64,000 bases of DNA, from contig JAPOVA010000018.1 of NCBI GenBank assembly GCA_026708385.1, forward strand, positions 1 through 64,000, given 5' to 3'. The translations under genes were made by a program, and so were the position numbers. Below are positions 33,492 through 41,877 of the stretch, piece after piece (positions within the stretch are counted from its first letter, which is position 1; each line of letters starts with the position of its first letter). The notes beneath the pieces are model-generated. The model saw only the letters and a list, made by a program, of their open reading frames with translations. It was not told the origin of the DNA and searched no databases. Source of the stretch: Simkaniaceae bacterium. Lineage in GTDB: Bacteria > Chlamydiota > Chlamydiia > Chlamydiales > Simkaniaceae.

Positions 33492-35457
33492 ATGCCCTTT
33501 CAAGCCGTGTGGCGACCAGCCCGCGGCGATTAAAGAACTTGCAACCGGTATCAAAAAGGGCAAAAAGAGGCAGGTGCTCTTGGGTATCACGGGTTCCGGT
33601 AAAACCTATACGATGGCCAACGTCATTGCGGAAGTCCAAAAGCCGACCTTGATTCTTGCCCACAATAAAACTCTCGCGGCGCAACTCTATCAGGAGTTTA
33701 AGGCATTTTTCCCCCACAACGCCGTCGAGTACTTCGTCTCCTACTACGACTACTACCAACCGGAAGCGTACATTGCGAGGACCGACACCTACATCGAAAA
33801 GGATCTCTCCATCAACGATCGCATCGACAAGCTCCGCCTCAAGGCAACATGCGCCCTTCTCGAACGTCCCGACGTCATCATCGTCGCCTCCGTTTCCTGC
33901 ATATACGGCCTGGGGATGCCGGAACACTTCAAAAACATGCGCTTACAACTCCGGACGGGACACACCTATAGGCGAGATGAGGTCCTGCTCCGGTTGGTCG
34001 AACTGCAATATACCCGGAATCACTATGAGCTCGCCCGTGCGCAGTTCCGCGTACGAGGAGATATCCTCGAGGTGGTTCCCGCATACGAACGGGAAAAGGG
34101 GTATAGGGTGACCTTTTTCGGAGATGAGATAGAGAGAATCGACGAAATCGAAGCGTTGACGGGAAAAAAAACACGACAACTCGACTCCCTTTCCATCTAC
34201 CCCGCCTCCCACCACGTTACCCCGGAGGCAATCCGAGAGAATGCCGTTGAGACGATCAAAGAGGAGTTGCGTGAAAGAATTGCCCTCTTCGAAAGGGAAA
34301 ACCTTCTCATCGAAAGGCAACGGATCGAACAACGGACAAAGTATGACCTTGAAATGATCAAGGAGATCGGATACTGCAAGGGAATCGAGAACTACTCGCG
34401 TCACTTTTCTCGCCGGTTACCCGGAGAACCCCCCTCCTGTCTTCTCGATTATTTCCCCGATGGTTTTTTGCTCTTCGTCGACGAATCTCACCAAACGTTA
34501 CCCCAAATTCGCGCCATGTACAACGGCGATCGCGCACGAAAAAAATCCTTGATCGACTTTGGTTTCCGCCTCCCCTCGGCCTATGACAACAGACCACTCA
34601 CCTTTGAGGAATTTTACGGGCGCATCGGACAGGCAATCTTCGTTTCGGCCACCCCGGCCGAGTGGGAGATCAAGGAGGCCGGAGGAGAGGTAGTGGAGCA
34701 GATCATCCGACCGACGGGCCTCCTCGATCCCCTCATTACGGTCAAACCCGCAGAGACACAAGTGGACGACTGCCTCGAAGAGATTGCCGTAGAGACGGGC
34801 AAGGGAAACCGGGTGCTCGTCACCGTTCTGACAAAGAAACTGGCCGAAGACCTGACGAAATATCTGACGGAGATCGGAGTCAAGGCAAAGTATCTACACG
34901 CCGATATCGATACCCTCGAACGTATCGCCATCATCAAGGATTTGCGACAAGGCACATTCGACGTACTCGTCGGGATCAACCTTCTCAGGGAAGGGCTCGA
35001 TATCCCGGAGGTGGCTCTCGTGGCCATCTTGGATGCGGACAAGGAGGGATTTTTACGGAGCGAAACATCTCTCATCCAAACGTGCGGTCGCGTCGCCAGA
35101 AATGTCGACGGGCGAGTCATCATGTATGCCGACAAGGAGACCGAATCGATTAAGCGAACCATCTCGATTACGCACGAGAGGAGAAAGCTTCAGGAAGAGC
35201 ACAATATACGGTTTGCCATCACCCCGCGGACGATCAGGAAGAAAACGGCCGAATTTTTTCCCGAAACGGAAGAGCGGGGAGAAATCGGTACCGCCACCTC
35301 CGCCCCTACGACTTCGTCTCCTTCGGATATAGAGGCAAAAATCAAGGCATACGAGCAAAAAATGCGGGAAGCCGCCCGCAATCTCTCCTTCGAAGAGGCG
35401 GCACACTATAGAGACCGGATGAACCACTACAAAAATTTGGCCGGGCGATCACCGTAA
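33472..35457 (+). CDS. uvrB: Excinuclease ABC subunit B
   Basis: Damage-verifying helicase-like subunit of nucleotide excision repair. 661 residues. Walker A GITGSGKT (about 38-45), NKTLAAQLYQEF, the beta-hairpin SYYDYYQPEAYI, DESHQTLPQ, SATPAEWE, the helicase motifs HADIDTLERIAI.. and NLLREGLDIPEVALVAILDADKEGFLRS, QTCGRVARN, and a C-terminal UVR domain (IEAKIKAYEQKMREAARNLSFEEAAHYRD) that binds UvrA/UvrC. It begins inside the end of tyrP (20-nt overlap), so it is probably transcribed from the tyrP promoter. Confidence 0.97.
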   Translation: MSLFRAECPFKPCGDQPAAIKELATGIKKGKKRQVLLGITGSGKTYTMANVIAEVQKPTLILAHNKTLAAQLYQEFKAFFPHNAVEYFVSYYDYYQPEAYIARTDTYIEKDLSINDRIDKLRLKATCALLERPDVIIVASVSCIYGLGMPEHFKNMRLQLRTGHTYRRDEVLLRLVELQYTRNHYELARAQFRVRGDILEVVPAYEREKGYRVTFFGDEIERIDEIEALTGKKTRQLDSLSIYPASHHVTPEAIRENAVETIKEELRERIALFERENLLIERQRIEQRTKYDLEMIKEIGYCKGIENYSRHFSRRLPGEPPSCLLDYFPDGFLLFVDESHQTLPQIRAMYNGDRARKKSLIDFGFRLPSAYDNRPLTFEEFYGRIGQAIFVSATPAEWEIKEAGGEVVEQIIRPTGLLDPLITVKPAETQVDDCLEEIAVETGKGNRVLVTVLTKKLAEDLTKYLTEIGVKAKYLHADIDTLERIAIIKDLRQGTFDVLVGINLLREGLDIPEVALVAILDADKEGFLRSETSLIQTCGRVARNVDGRVIMYADKETESIKRTISITHERRKLQEEHNIRFAITPRTIRKKTAEFFPETEERGEIGTATSAPTTSSPSDIEAKIKAYEQKMREAARNLSFEEAAHYRDRMNHYKNLAGRSP

Positions 35458-35621
35458 AATGATCCGGGACGGTATCCGTATCCCCTCCCCACATCGCATA
35501 CGAGAGCACCGGACGGAGTGCCGGCACGATACCGTTTCCGGCTGTACGTGCTCGAGAAGATCGTTGCTTTTTTCCCGAATATCGAGAGATAATCGGAGCG
35601 TAATTCGAGACCCGATCCGCT

Positions 35622-37190
35622 ATGACGCACACCCTCCCCCTGCCCGACTACCATGCTCATGAGTCGTTCGGGATCCGGACGAAAAAACTTCGAGAGATTC
35701 GCAACCTCGGCATCGATCCGTATCCCCACCGGTATGACCGAATCCGGTCGATCCCGGCCCTACACGATACCTATGCGGAAAACACCCCCGGTACGGCCGA
35801 AGAGGCCGAAGCGGGGAAGACCGAAAGGGTCGCCGTTGCGGGGCGCATCACCCTTTTCCGCCCCATGGGGAAGAATGCCTTCGCACAGATCAAGGGGGAA
35901 TCGGGTCTACTTCAAGTGATGTGCAACCGAGACAAGACGACCGTCCGAGGACTTGCATCGGAGACCCTTTCCCCCCTTAAATTCATCGAAAAAAAGCTCG
36001 ACTTGGGCGACATCATCGGTGCTCGGGGGTGCCTTTTTCGCACCCGGAAAGGAGAGCTGACCCTCTTCTGTGAAGAGCTGACCCTCCTCTGCAAGGCACT
36101 CCTCCCCCTTCCCGATAAACATAGCGGTCTCGCCGATAAGGGCATCGCCTACGGGAAGCGGTGGCTCGATCTGATCACCCGACAGGAGAGCATGGACCGG
36201 TTCAAGATGCGCAGCCTACTCCTCTCCGGTATCAGAAGGTACTATGAAAAAGCGGGTTTTATCGAGGTCGAAACCCCTATCCTACAAAATATCTACGGTG
36301 GCGCCGAAGCGCGCCCCTTCACCTCCGAACTCCATGCATTGCGACAGACTATGTATCTGCGCATCGCCCTTGAGATCTCGCTGAAAAAACTGATCGTCGG
36401 CGGCTTTTCCAAGGTATTCGAAATCGGTAAGGTCTTTCGCAATGAGGGAATCGATAAAACCCATAATCCGGAATTTACCATGCTCGAATCGTACGCCGCA
36501 TACGGAGATTACCATGACGGCATGACCTTCGTCGAAAATCTCTTCGCCGGTTTGGCGCAGGAGATCTACGGCTCAACAATCATCGGTAACCGGGTCGACA
36601 GAGCCGGAAAAGAGCACCTGATCGATCTGAAGGCTCCGTGGAAACGACTCTCCATGTCCGAAGCGGTCCGCACCTTTTCCCCACACGAACCTGCCACGAT
36701 GTCCGATCCCGAAATGCGAACGGCCTTGAAGGGGAGGGTCGAGGAGACGATTCTCCGGGAGGCCGATCGGGGAACATTGCTCGCCTACCTCTTTGAGGAA
36801 TTTGCCGAAGAGCACCTGATCCTACCACACCACATCATCGACCACCCACGCGCCGTCTCCCCCCTGGCCAAAGGGTGTCGGGATCCGCAACTGCGAGAGG
36901 AGGGCTTTGTCGAACGGTTTGAAACCTTTATCTTGGGCTACGAGTTCTGCAATTCGTACTCGGAACTCAACGACCCCGAACTACAGAGAGAGCTGTTGGA
37001 AAAGCAACAGAGGCGCAAAGAGGAGGGAGATACCGAAGCAAGCCCCATGGATGAAGAATTTATCGAGGCAATCTGCCAGGGCATGCCTCCGACCGTCGGC
37101 ATCGGTATCGGCATCGACCGTCTGACCATGCTCTTTACGGGCGCCACCTCCATCAGGGATGTGATCACTTTTCCCATTGCACGCGGGTAG
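35622..37190 (+). CDS. lysS: Lysyl-tRNA synthetase (class II)
   Basis: Charges tRNA-Lys. 522 residues. N-terminal OB-fold anticodon domain (VAVAGRITLFRPMGKNAFAQIKG...), then class II motif 1 (FIEVETPILQNIYGGAEARPF), motif 2 (YLRIALEISLKKLIVGGF.KVFEIGKVFRNEGID.THNPEFTMLE, quoted here in parts), and motif 3 (GIGIGIDRLTMLFTG). It converges on cysS with 3 bp between stops, the order known from chlamydial genomes. The 164 bp to uvrB hold nothing I can identify. Confidence 0.96.
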   Translation: MTHTLPLPDYHAHESFGIRTKKLREIRNLGIDPYPHRYDRIRSIPALHDTYAENTPGTAEEAEAGKTERVAVAGRITLFRPMGKNAFAQIKGESGLLQVMCNRDKTTVRGLASETLSPLKFIEKKLDLGDIIGARGCLFRTRKGELTLFCEELTLLCKALLPLPDKHSGLADKGIAYGKRWLDLITRQESMDRFKMRSLLLSGIRRYYEKAGFIEVETPILQNIYGGAEARPFTSELHALRQTMYLRIALEISLKKLIVGGFSKVFEIGKVFRNEGIDKTHNPEFTMLESYAAYGDYHDGMTFVENLFAGLAQEIYGSTIIGNRVDRAGKEHLIDLKAPWKRLSMSEAVRTFSPHEPATMSDPEMRTALKGRVEETILREADRGTLLAYLFEEFAEEHLILPHHIIDHPRAVSPLAKGCRDPQLREEGFVERFETFILGYEFCNSYSELNDPELQRELLEKQQRRKEEGDTEASPMDEEFIEAICQGMPPTVGIGIGIDRLTMLFTGATSIRDVITFPIARG

Positions 37191-37193
37191 GGG

Positions 37194-38618
37194 TCAACGT
37201 CGTGTGATACGGGATCCCCCGGGCAGATCTTCGACGGTGAACCCCTTGGACTCCATGTACTCCCTCTGCCGATCGGCTTCGCTCCATTTCTTGGCGCGCC
37301 TTGCCTCCTCCCTTTTGGCAAAAGCATCTCGAACATCGTGGGGAATCTCCCCGTCCGGTTCGTCGGTAAGGACGGGAAAGATCAGGTTGATCTCTTCCAA
37401 AAACCGGAGCACTTCCCGGGCTTCATCGACCGTGACCGCCCCCCCGTCGATTTCCCTGTTGATCACCCTGATCAGATCGAAAAGGGATCCTAAAGCAGCC
37501 GACACATTGAAATCGTCGGCGAGGGCGGCCCGAAATCCGGTGCGACACGTCTCCACGTGCGAGAGGCAACACGTGCTCCCCCCCTCCCCCCTCCGGGTAC
37601 GGGCAATATCCCGGAGGCGACGGACGGAGTCACGGAGTCGCTTCAGCGTCGCACGGGCACCTTCCAGTCCGACGAGGGTAAAGTTCAGAGGCATCCTATA
37701 GTGGACACTCGAAAGGAGGTAACGTATCTCCGCACCCGTATAACCCCTCTTCCGCAAATCGCGCAGGGTGTAAAAGTTGCCGAGACTTTTCGACATCTTC
37801 TTCCCCTCCGTAATCAGATGTTCCACATGTATCCAATACCGGGCAAAGGGACTCCCCGTGCATCCTTCCGATTGAGCGATTTCATTTTCATGATGCGGAA
37901 AGATATTATCGACCCCCCCCATGTGGATATCGATGGTATCTCCCAACAGTTTCATCGCCATCGCCGAACACTCGATGTGCCATCCGGGACGTCCTCGACC
38001 GAAAGGGCTCTCCCAAAAGAACTCACCATCCCTTTCCGGGTCGTGTGCCTTCCAAAGGGCGAAATCGGAAACGGCCTCTTTCTCATATTCGTCCGCGCTC
38101 ACCCTGTTCGAAGCCCCCGCACGCAACGTCTCGGTAACCGAAGAGGAGAGGGCGCCGTACCGGGGAAAGGAACGGATGGCAAAGTAGACATTCCCCTCCC
38201 CATCGCCATACGCCATCTTCTTGGCAAGCAACGTTTCAATCATCACAATCATATCGGGTATGTAATCGGTCGCCGCCGGATAGGCGTGCGCGGGAAGAAT
38301 CATCAACGTTTCCAGATCCTCGAAAAAGGCCTTCTTATAGCGGGAGGTGAACGCATCCAAGGCCACCCCCTCTTTGCGCGCCCCTCTGATCGTTTTGTCA
38401 TCGACATCGGTGAGATTCATCACATGCTTCAGAGGAAAGCCGGCATATTCGAGAGTGCGACGAAAGAGATCTTCGAAAACGTAGGTGCGAAAATTGCCGA
38501 TGTGAGCAAAATCATAGACCGTCGGACCGCATGTATAGAGAAGGAGTCGCTTCCCCTTTTCGGCAGGGACGATCTTCCTTTTTCGCCTCGTAAGGGTGTC
38601 GTATGCACGAATTTCCAC
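37194..38618 (-). CDS. cysS: Cysteinyl-tRNA synthetase
   Basis: Charges tRNA-Cys; zinc-dependent class I enzyme. 474 residues. HIGH motif in CGPTVYDFAHIGNFRTYVFEDL (about 30-51), DVDDKTI, the zinc region with WHIECSAMAMKLLG (Cys/His ligands), HENEIAQSEG, and KMSKSLGNF (about 262-270). The C-terminal helical anticodon domain ends GFTVEDLPGGSRITRR. It ends 3 bp from lysS and its start is 6 bp from the end of aas on the same strand, so aas-cysS may be an operon. Confidence 0.96.
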   Translation of the reverse strand: MEIRAYDTLTRRKRKIVPAEKGKRLLLYTCGPTVYDFAHIGNFRTYVFEDLFRRTLEYAGFPLKHVMNLTDVDDKTIRGARKEGVALDAFTSRYKKAFFEDLETLMILPAHAYPAATDYIPDMIVMIETLLAKKMAYGDGEGNVYFAIRSFPRYGALSSSVTETLRAGASNRVSADEYEKEAVSDFALWKAHDPERDGEFFWESPFGRGRPGWHIECSAMAMKLLGDTIDIHMGGVDNIFPHHENEIAQSEGCTGSPFARYWIHVEHLITEGKKMSKSLGNFYTLRDLRKRGYTGAEIRYLLSSVHYRMPLNFTLVGLEGARATLKRLRDSVRRLRDIARTRRGEGGSTCCLSHVETCRTGFRAALADDFNVSAALGSLFDLIRVINREIDGGAVTVDEAREVLRFLEEINLIFPVLTDEPDGEIPHDVRDAFAKREEARRAKKWSEADRQREYMESKGFTVEDLPGGSRITRR

Positions 38619-38624
38619 GGCAGA

Positions 38625-41336
38625 CTACCCGTTGATCATTTCGTTGATCACGCAGAGACGGACCTTCCCCGTTCCCGTAAGCGGTATCTCATCGACCTGC
38701 TTGATCTGCCCTATCTTGACGATACGGCCGAAACCGCTCACCCGCAAGATCGCATTGCACACTTTCGGCTGTAGTGCCAAAGTGGTCACGAGCACGATCT
38801 CATCTTTTCCGTTCTCTTCGCGCGCGCACGCCACGATCCGGGGTGTCTCATCGCCCTCCTCGATCCGCCCTTTTTCTCGGAGACCCCGGATGAGTTCTTC
38901 TTCCAAAGCGGAGAGACTGATCATCTCGGCGCCGATCTTCATAAACCGTCTGAGCCGGCCCTTGTGTATGAGGGTCCCGTCCGGTTCGATGACGCCCAAA
39001 TCCCCGCTCTTATACCACCTCTCTCCGCCGATTTTAATGAAGGGGTCGGGAGCGTCGTCTCCGATATAACCGTTGAACACCCCGGGACCGGCGATACAGA
39101 TCTCCCCCTCCTTCCCCTGCCTGAGCACCTCGCACGTGTCGGGGTCGATCACACAGATCTTCACGCCGGGCAGAGGAAGACCCACCCCCTTCGGAGCTCC
39201 GTCCGGAGGAGTCACCGTAACGATCGGCGAACATTCGGTAATCCCGTACCCTTCCAAGAGGAGGGGTTTGCTCTCCAACTTACCGATCGTCTCGATCAGT
39301 GACTCGGCCATCTTCTCCGCCCCCGTAACAAAAAGGCGAACCGTAGCCAGTTCTCGGTCCGTTGCGACGCGAAACAGATTCCGGTAAAAACTCGGTGCCG
39401 AACAGAGGACGGTGACGGAACGGGCATAACACTCGCGCGCCATGGTATATCCGTCCGTCGGATCGGGGGAGTAGAATACCCGGAGACCGACCAAAAGGGG
39501 GAAGATCCCGGTTACGGAAAATCCGAACGAATGGAAGGGGGGCAACGTGGCCAACAAGATATCATCCCGGTTGAGACTCGCCACGCGCATTGCCGCCGCT
39601 TGATTGGACAAAAGGTTGGCATGCGAAAGGGGCACCGCCTTCGGATAGCTTTCCGTCCCGCTCGTAAAGAGGATCACGGCGGGATCGGTCGGATCCGCCT
39701 CCCGTAACCCGACGTATCTCATCACCCTCTTCACACTCCGTCCGGCGAGAAAAAGGGCGGTTGCCTTCTCTCGAAAAGTCACCCTCTCCCGCATTTCCTC
39801 CAAAAGAACCGTTTTATCGGCAAAGGCACCGAGATCGAGGGAGTCCGACTTTTGCAAAAAGGCACCGGAGCTGATGACGACCCCCGGGCGCAACAAGATA
39901 TGAGCATAATTGAGGCTACGCACGCCGGCGGTCCAATTCAGCAAGACGGGCACCTTTTTTGCCATCAATACGGCCACAATCAAAGCAAACACCGACACGG
40001 AGGAGGGGAGGAGGATCGCTACGTAGGGACCGGGGCTCTTTTGCAACATCCGAGCAAGGACGATTACCTTACGTTTCAGCAGCCCGTAGGAGAGGAGACC
40101 CGATATGGCATCACCGCAAGCTATGTTGCGCTCCATCCGAGAGCAAGAAGATAAAAAGACCTCTTGTACGGTTTCTCCCTTAGGCAGATAGAGGGCCGGA
40201 CGGCAGTTTTCGGCAGGCCACCCGATCCGTTCCGATTGCTCTAAAAGGGCGAGTCGCCCCTCCGCATGCCCTTCGCAAACCAATCGGAACAGATCGGCCA
40301 CCGTCTCCGTATGTTCCGGAGAAATCGACTCGATCCGGTACTGCTCGGCCAGAAAAGCCCGGATGCCGGCGTAATCGAGTGAGTCGAGTCCCAAATCGGA
40401 AGATAAGGACATGGCCTCCTCGATCTCCCCCTCCTCCCTTCCCGAAAGCCGGGCAAGTTCGGAGAGAATGCGTTTCCGCACTTCGGGAGAGAGGCGGACC
40501 TTGGGCGGCGGGGCCTTTTTTTTCCGTTTCTTCCTCGTAATGACGGGGAGACGCTTCGTAAACCGGTTGAACGGCACCTGCCGTAAGGGTTCTACCGAAG
40601 CCATCCCTCCGGAAGGGGTCGTATACCGGTTATACCACCCCTCGAGATAACGGTTGATGTCGAGTCTCGATCCCCCTTTGGGGAACTCTCCGGGCAAGGG
40701 GGCAAACTCCACGGTTACCGCGCGACGGGGCATAAAAAAAAGAGCGCTCTTCAACGCCTCCTTGCATCCCGACAAAATCGTTTTCCACACATCGGGTACC
40801 CGGCCCGTGATAGCGCGGGAAAAGGTGCTACCCCAAAGACCGGTCGTCCGTATGAGGACGACACGCACCTCCGGATACATCTCGAAAATTCTTTGTACGA
40901 AGGAATTGCCCCCTATCGATTCGTACCCGTCGAGTTGCAACCGGCCGGAAGGGTAGATGAGAAAGTTATCGCCCCCCCTAAGTCCCCCCTCGACCTCTTT
41001 GAAGGCCTTTTCAACCTCTCTCACCTTCCGGTCGTTCATCAAGAGATCGCAATTCGGGGTCGGTATGCCTCGTACGAGACGCATGATCAACCCCACATAG
41101 GGCAAATCATAGAAGTCCCGGACAACCACGGGGCGGGGAGCAAAACGGAATCCCAAAAGAGAAGAGAGAATGAGGGGGTCGACCTCGGCGGGATGGTTGG
41201 GCAGGAAGAGCACTCCCCCCTCTTTGTGATAACCCTCGCGCACGAGAAAACGGGCATTGACCGTAACGATCCGGTAACGCAGACGGAGGAGGAATCCTAC
41301 AACGCCACACAACATCGTTTGCACAAAACGCCTCAC
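38625..41336 (-). CDS. aas: Fused phospholipid acyltransferase / ACP-like / acyl-ACP synthetase
   Basis: 903 residues in three parts. (1) PlsC-type acyltransferase, about 1-240, with the catalytic NHPAEVD (His48...Asp53) and a YPSGR glycerophosphate motif at 128-132. (2) An ACP-like domain at about 280-355 with GLDSLDY; Ser319 sits where 4'-phosphopantetheine attaches. (3) AMP-binding adenylation domain: ILFTSGTESYPKAVPLSHANL, EGYGITECSPIV, GERWYKSGDLGVI, KIGAEMISL, ending GTGKVRL. Known role of Aas: re-acylating lysophospholipids and activating scavenged host fatty acids onto ACP. E. coli Aas lacks the middle domain, so a self-loading acyl carrier is an inference. It lies next to cysS and lysS as in Chlamydia. 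Confidence 0.9.
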   Translation of the reverse strand: MRRFVQTMLCGVVGFLLRLRYRIVTVNARFLVREGYHKEGGVLFLPNHPAEVDPLILSSLLGFRFAPRPVVVRDFYDLPYVGLIMRLVRGIPTPNCDLLMNDRKVREVEKAFKEVEGGLRGGDNFLIYPSGRLQLDGYESIGGNSFVQRIFEMYPEVRVVLIRTTGLWGSTFSRAITGRVPDVWKTILSGCKEALKSALFFMPRRAVTVEFAPLPGEFPKGGSRLDINRYLEGWYNRYTTPSGGMASVEPLRQVPFNRFTKRLPVITRKKRKKKAPPPKVRLSPEVRKRILSELARLSGREEGEIEEAMSLSSDLGLDSLDYAGIRAFLAEQYRIESISPEHTETVADLFRLVCEGHAEGRLALLEQSERIGWPAENCRPALYLPKGETVQEVFLSSCSRMERNIACGDAISGLLSYGLLKRKVIVLARMLQKSPGPYVAILLPSSVSVFALIVAVLMAKKVPVLLNWTAGVRSLNYAHILLRPGVVISSGAFLQKSDSLDLGAFADKTVLLEEMRERVTFREKATALFLAGRSVKRVMRYVGLREADPTDPAVILFTSGTESYPKAVPLSHANLLSNQAAAMRVASLNRDDILLATLPPFHSFGFSVTGIFPLLVGLRVFYSPDPTDGYTMARECYARSVTVLCSAPSFYRNLFRVATDRELATVRLFVTGAEKMAESLIETIGKLESKPLLLEGYGITECSPIVTVTPPDGAPKGVGLPLPGVKICVIDPDTCEVLRQGKEGEICIAGPGVFNGYIGDDAPDPFIKIGGERWYKSGDLGVIEPDGTLIHKGRLRRFMKIGAEMISLSALEEELIRGLREKGRIEEGDETPRIVACAREENGKDEIVLVTTLALQPKVCNAILRVSGFGRIVKIGQIKQVDEIPLTGTGKVRLCVINEMING

Positions 41337-41397
41337 TACGGTGTCTCTCCGGGGTCACCTGCGATACCCCTCCGATGGTACCGGTTCATTCCTATAT

Positions 41398-41419
41398 CTT
41401 GAAGGGGGAAAACCCCCAC
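41398..41419. other. GGGGG-AAAA-CCCCC hairpin upstream of aas
   Basis: Perfect 5-bp G/C stem with an AAAA loop at 41404-41418, between the divergent aas and the small gene at 41558. No T-tract, so not a standard terminator; possibly a boundary or mRNA structure. Confidence 0.3.
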
Positions 41420-41460
41420 ATCTTCGCAAACAAGAGGTACAAAATAATGTGCGCAACAGA

Positions 41461-41489
41461 TTGACTTATTATTACCCTTTTCATAGAAT
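41461..41489 (+). promoter_or_regulatory. near-consensus promoter
   Basis: TTGACT (41461-41466), 17 bp of AT-rich spacer, TAGAAT (41484-41489). The best-formed promoter in the region; transcription would begin near 41497, about 60 nt before the small ORF at 41558. Confidence 0.7.
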
Positions 41490-41557
41490 GAAGCCGTAGG
41501 TTTTAAGTGTTTATTTAGGTGTATTTTATGCCAAAGTCAAACAACGGAGAAGCAAAG

Positions 41558-41716
41558 ATGAACCGCCCCCCCCAACGGTCACGTCCCGACATATTGCGCG
41601 CCATAACCGGTGAATTTCGAAGAATCGCTGCCTTCAACAAAGCACAACCGCCACCTCCCACCGATCTGAGCAGACATCAGATGATCGAATTGAAAAACCT
41701 CAACAAAAGGCGTTGA
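41558..41716 (+). CDS. Small basic protein (52 residues), unknown function
   Basis: ATG 41558 follows GGAGAAGCAAAG with proper spacing; an upstream in-frame ATG at 41528 has no such site. The product MNRPPQRSRPD... is rich in Arg/Lys/Pro, with an amphipathic stretch ILRAITGEFRRIAAFNK and a C-terminal HQMIELKNLNKRR. No known family recognised. The strong promoter and good ribosome-binding site argue for real expression, as a small protein or, alternatively, a small RNA. It sits just upstream of the HECT gene but has its own transcription start. Confidence 0.5.
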   Translation: MNRPPQRSRPDILRAITGEFRRIAAFNKAQPPPPTDLSRHQMIELKNLNKRR

Positions 41717-41791
41717 CGGGATCGAGGCAACATGTAGGTGGGGAGAGGACGAATCGTACCTGTGCGACCCCGGAAACGATCCGGATACCTG

Positions 41792-41821
41792 TTGCTCAGC
41801 CGAAGCAGGTTGTGATACAAT
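41792..41821 (+). promoter_or_regulatory. promoter of the HECT gene
   Basis: TTGCTC (41792-41797), 18 bp, TACAAT (41816-41821). A GGAGG at 41858-41862 lies 15 nt before ATG 41878; a tiny frame ATGAAAAGAAAGATATGA overlaps the start by ATGA and could couple translation. Confidence 0.6.
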
Positions 41822-41877
41822 GTCGCTATTGTGACATCGAAACATCTTGAAATATCCGGAGGAATGAAAAGAAAGAT

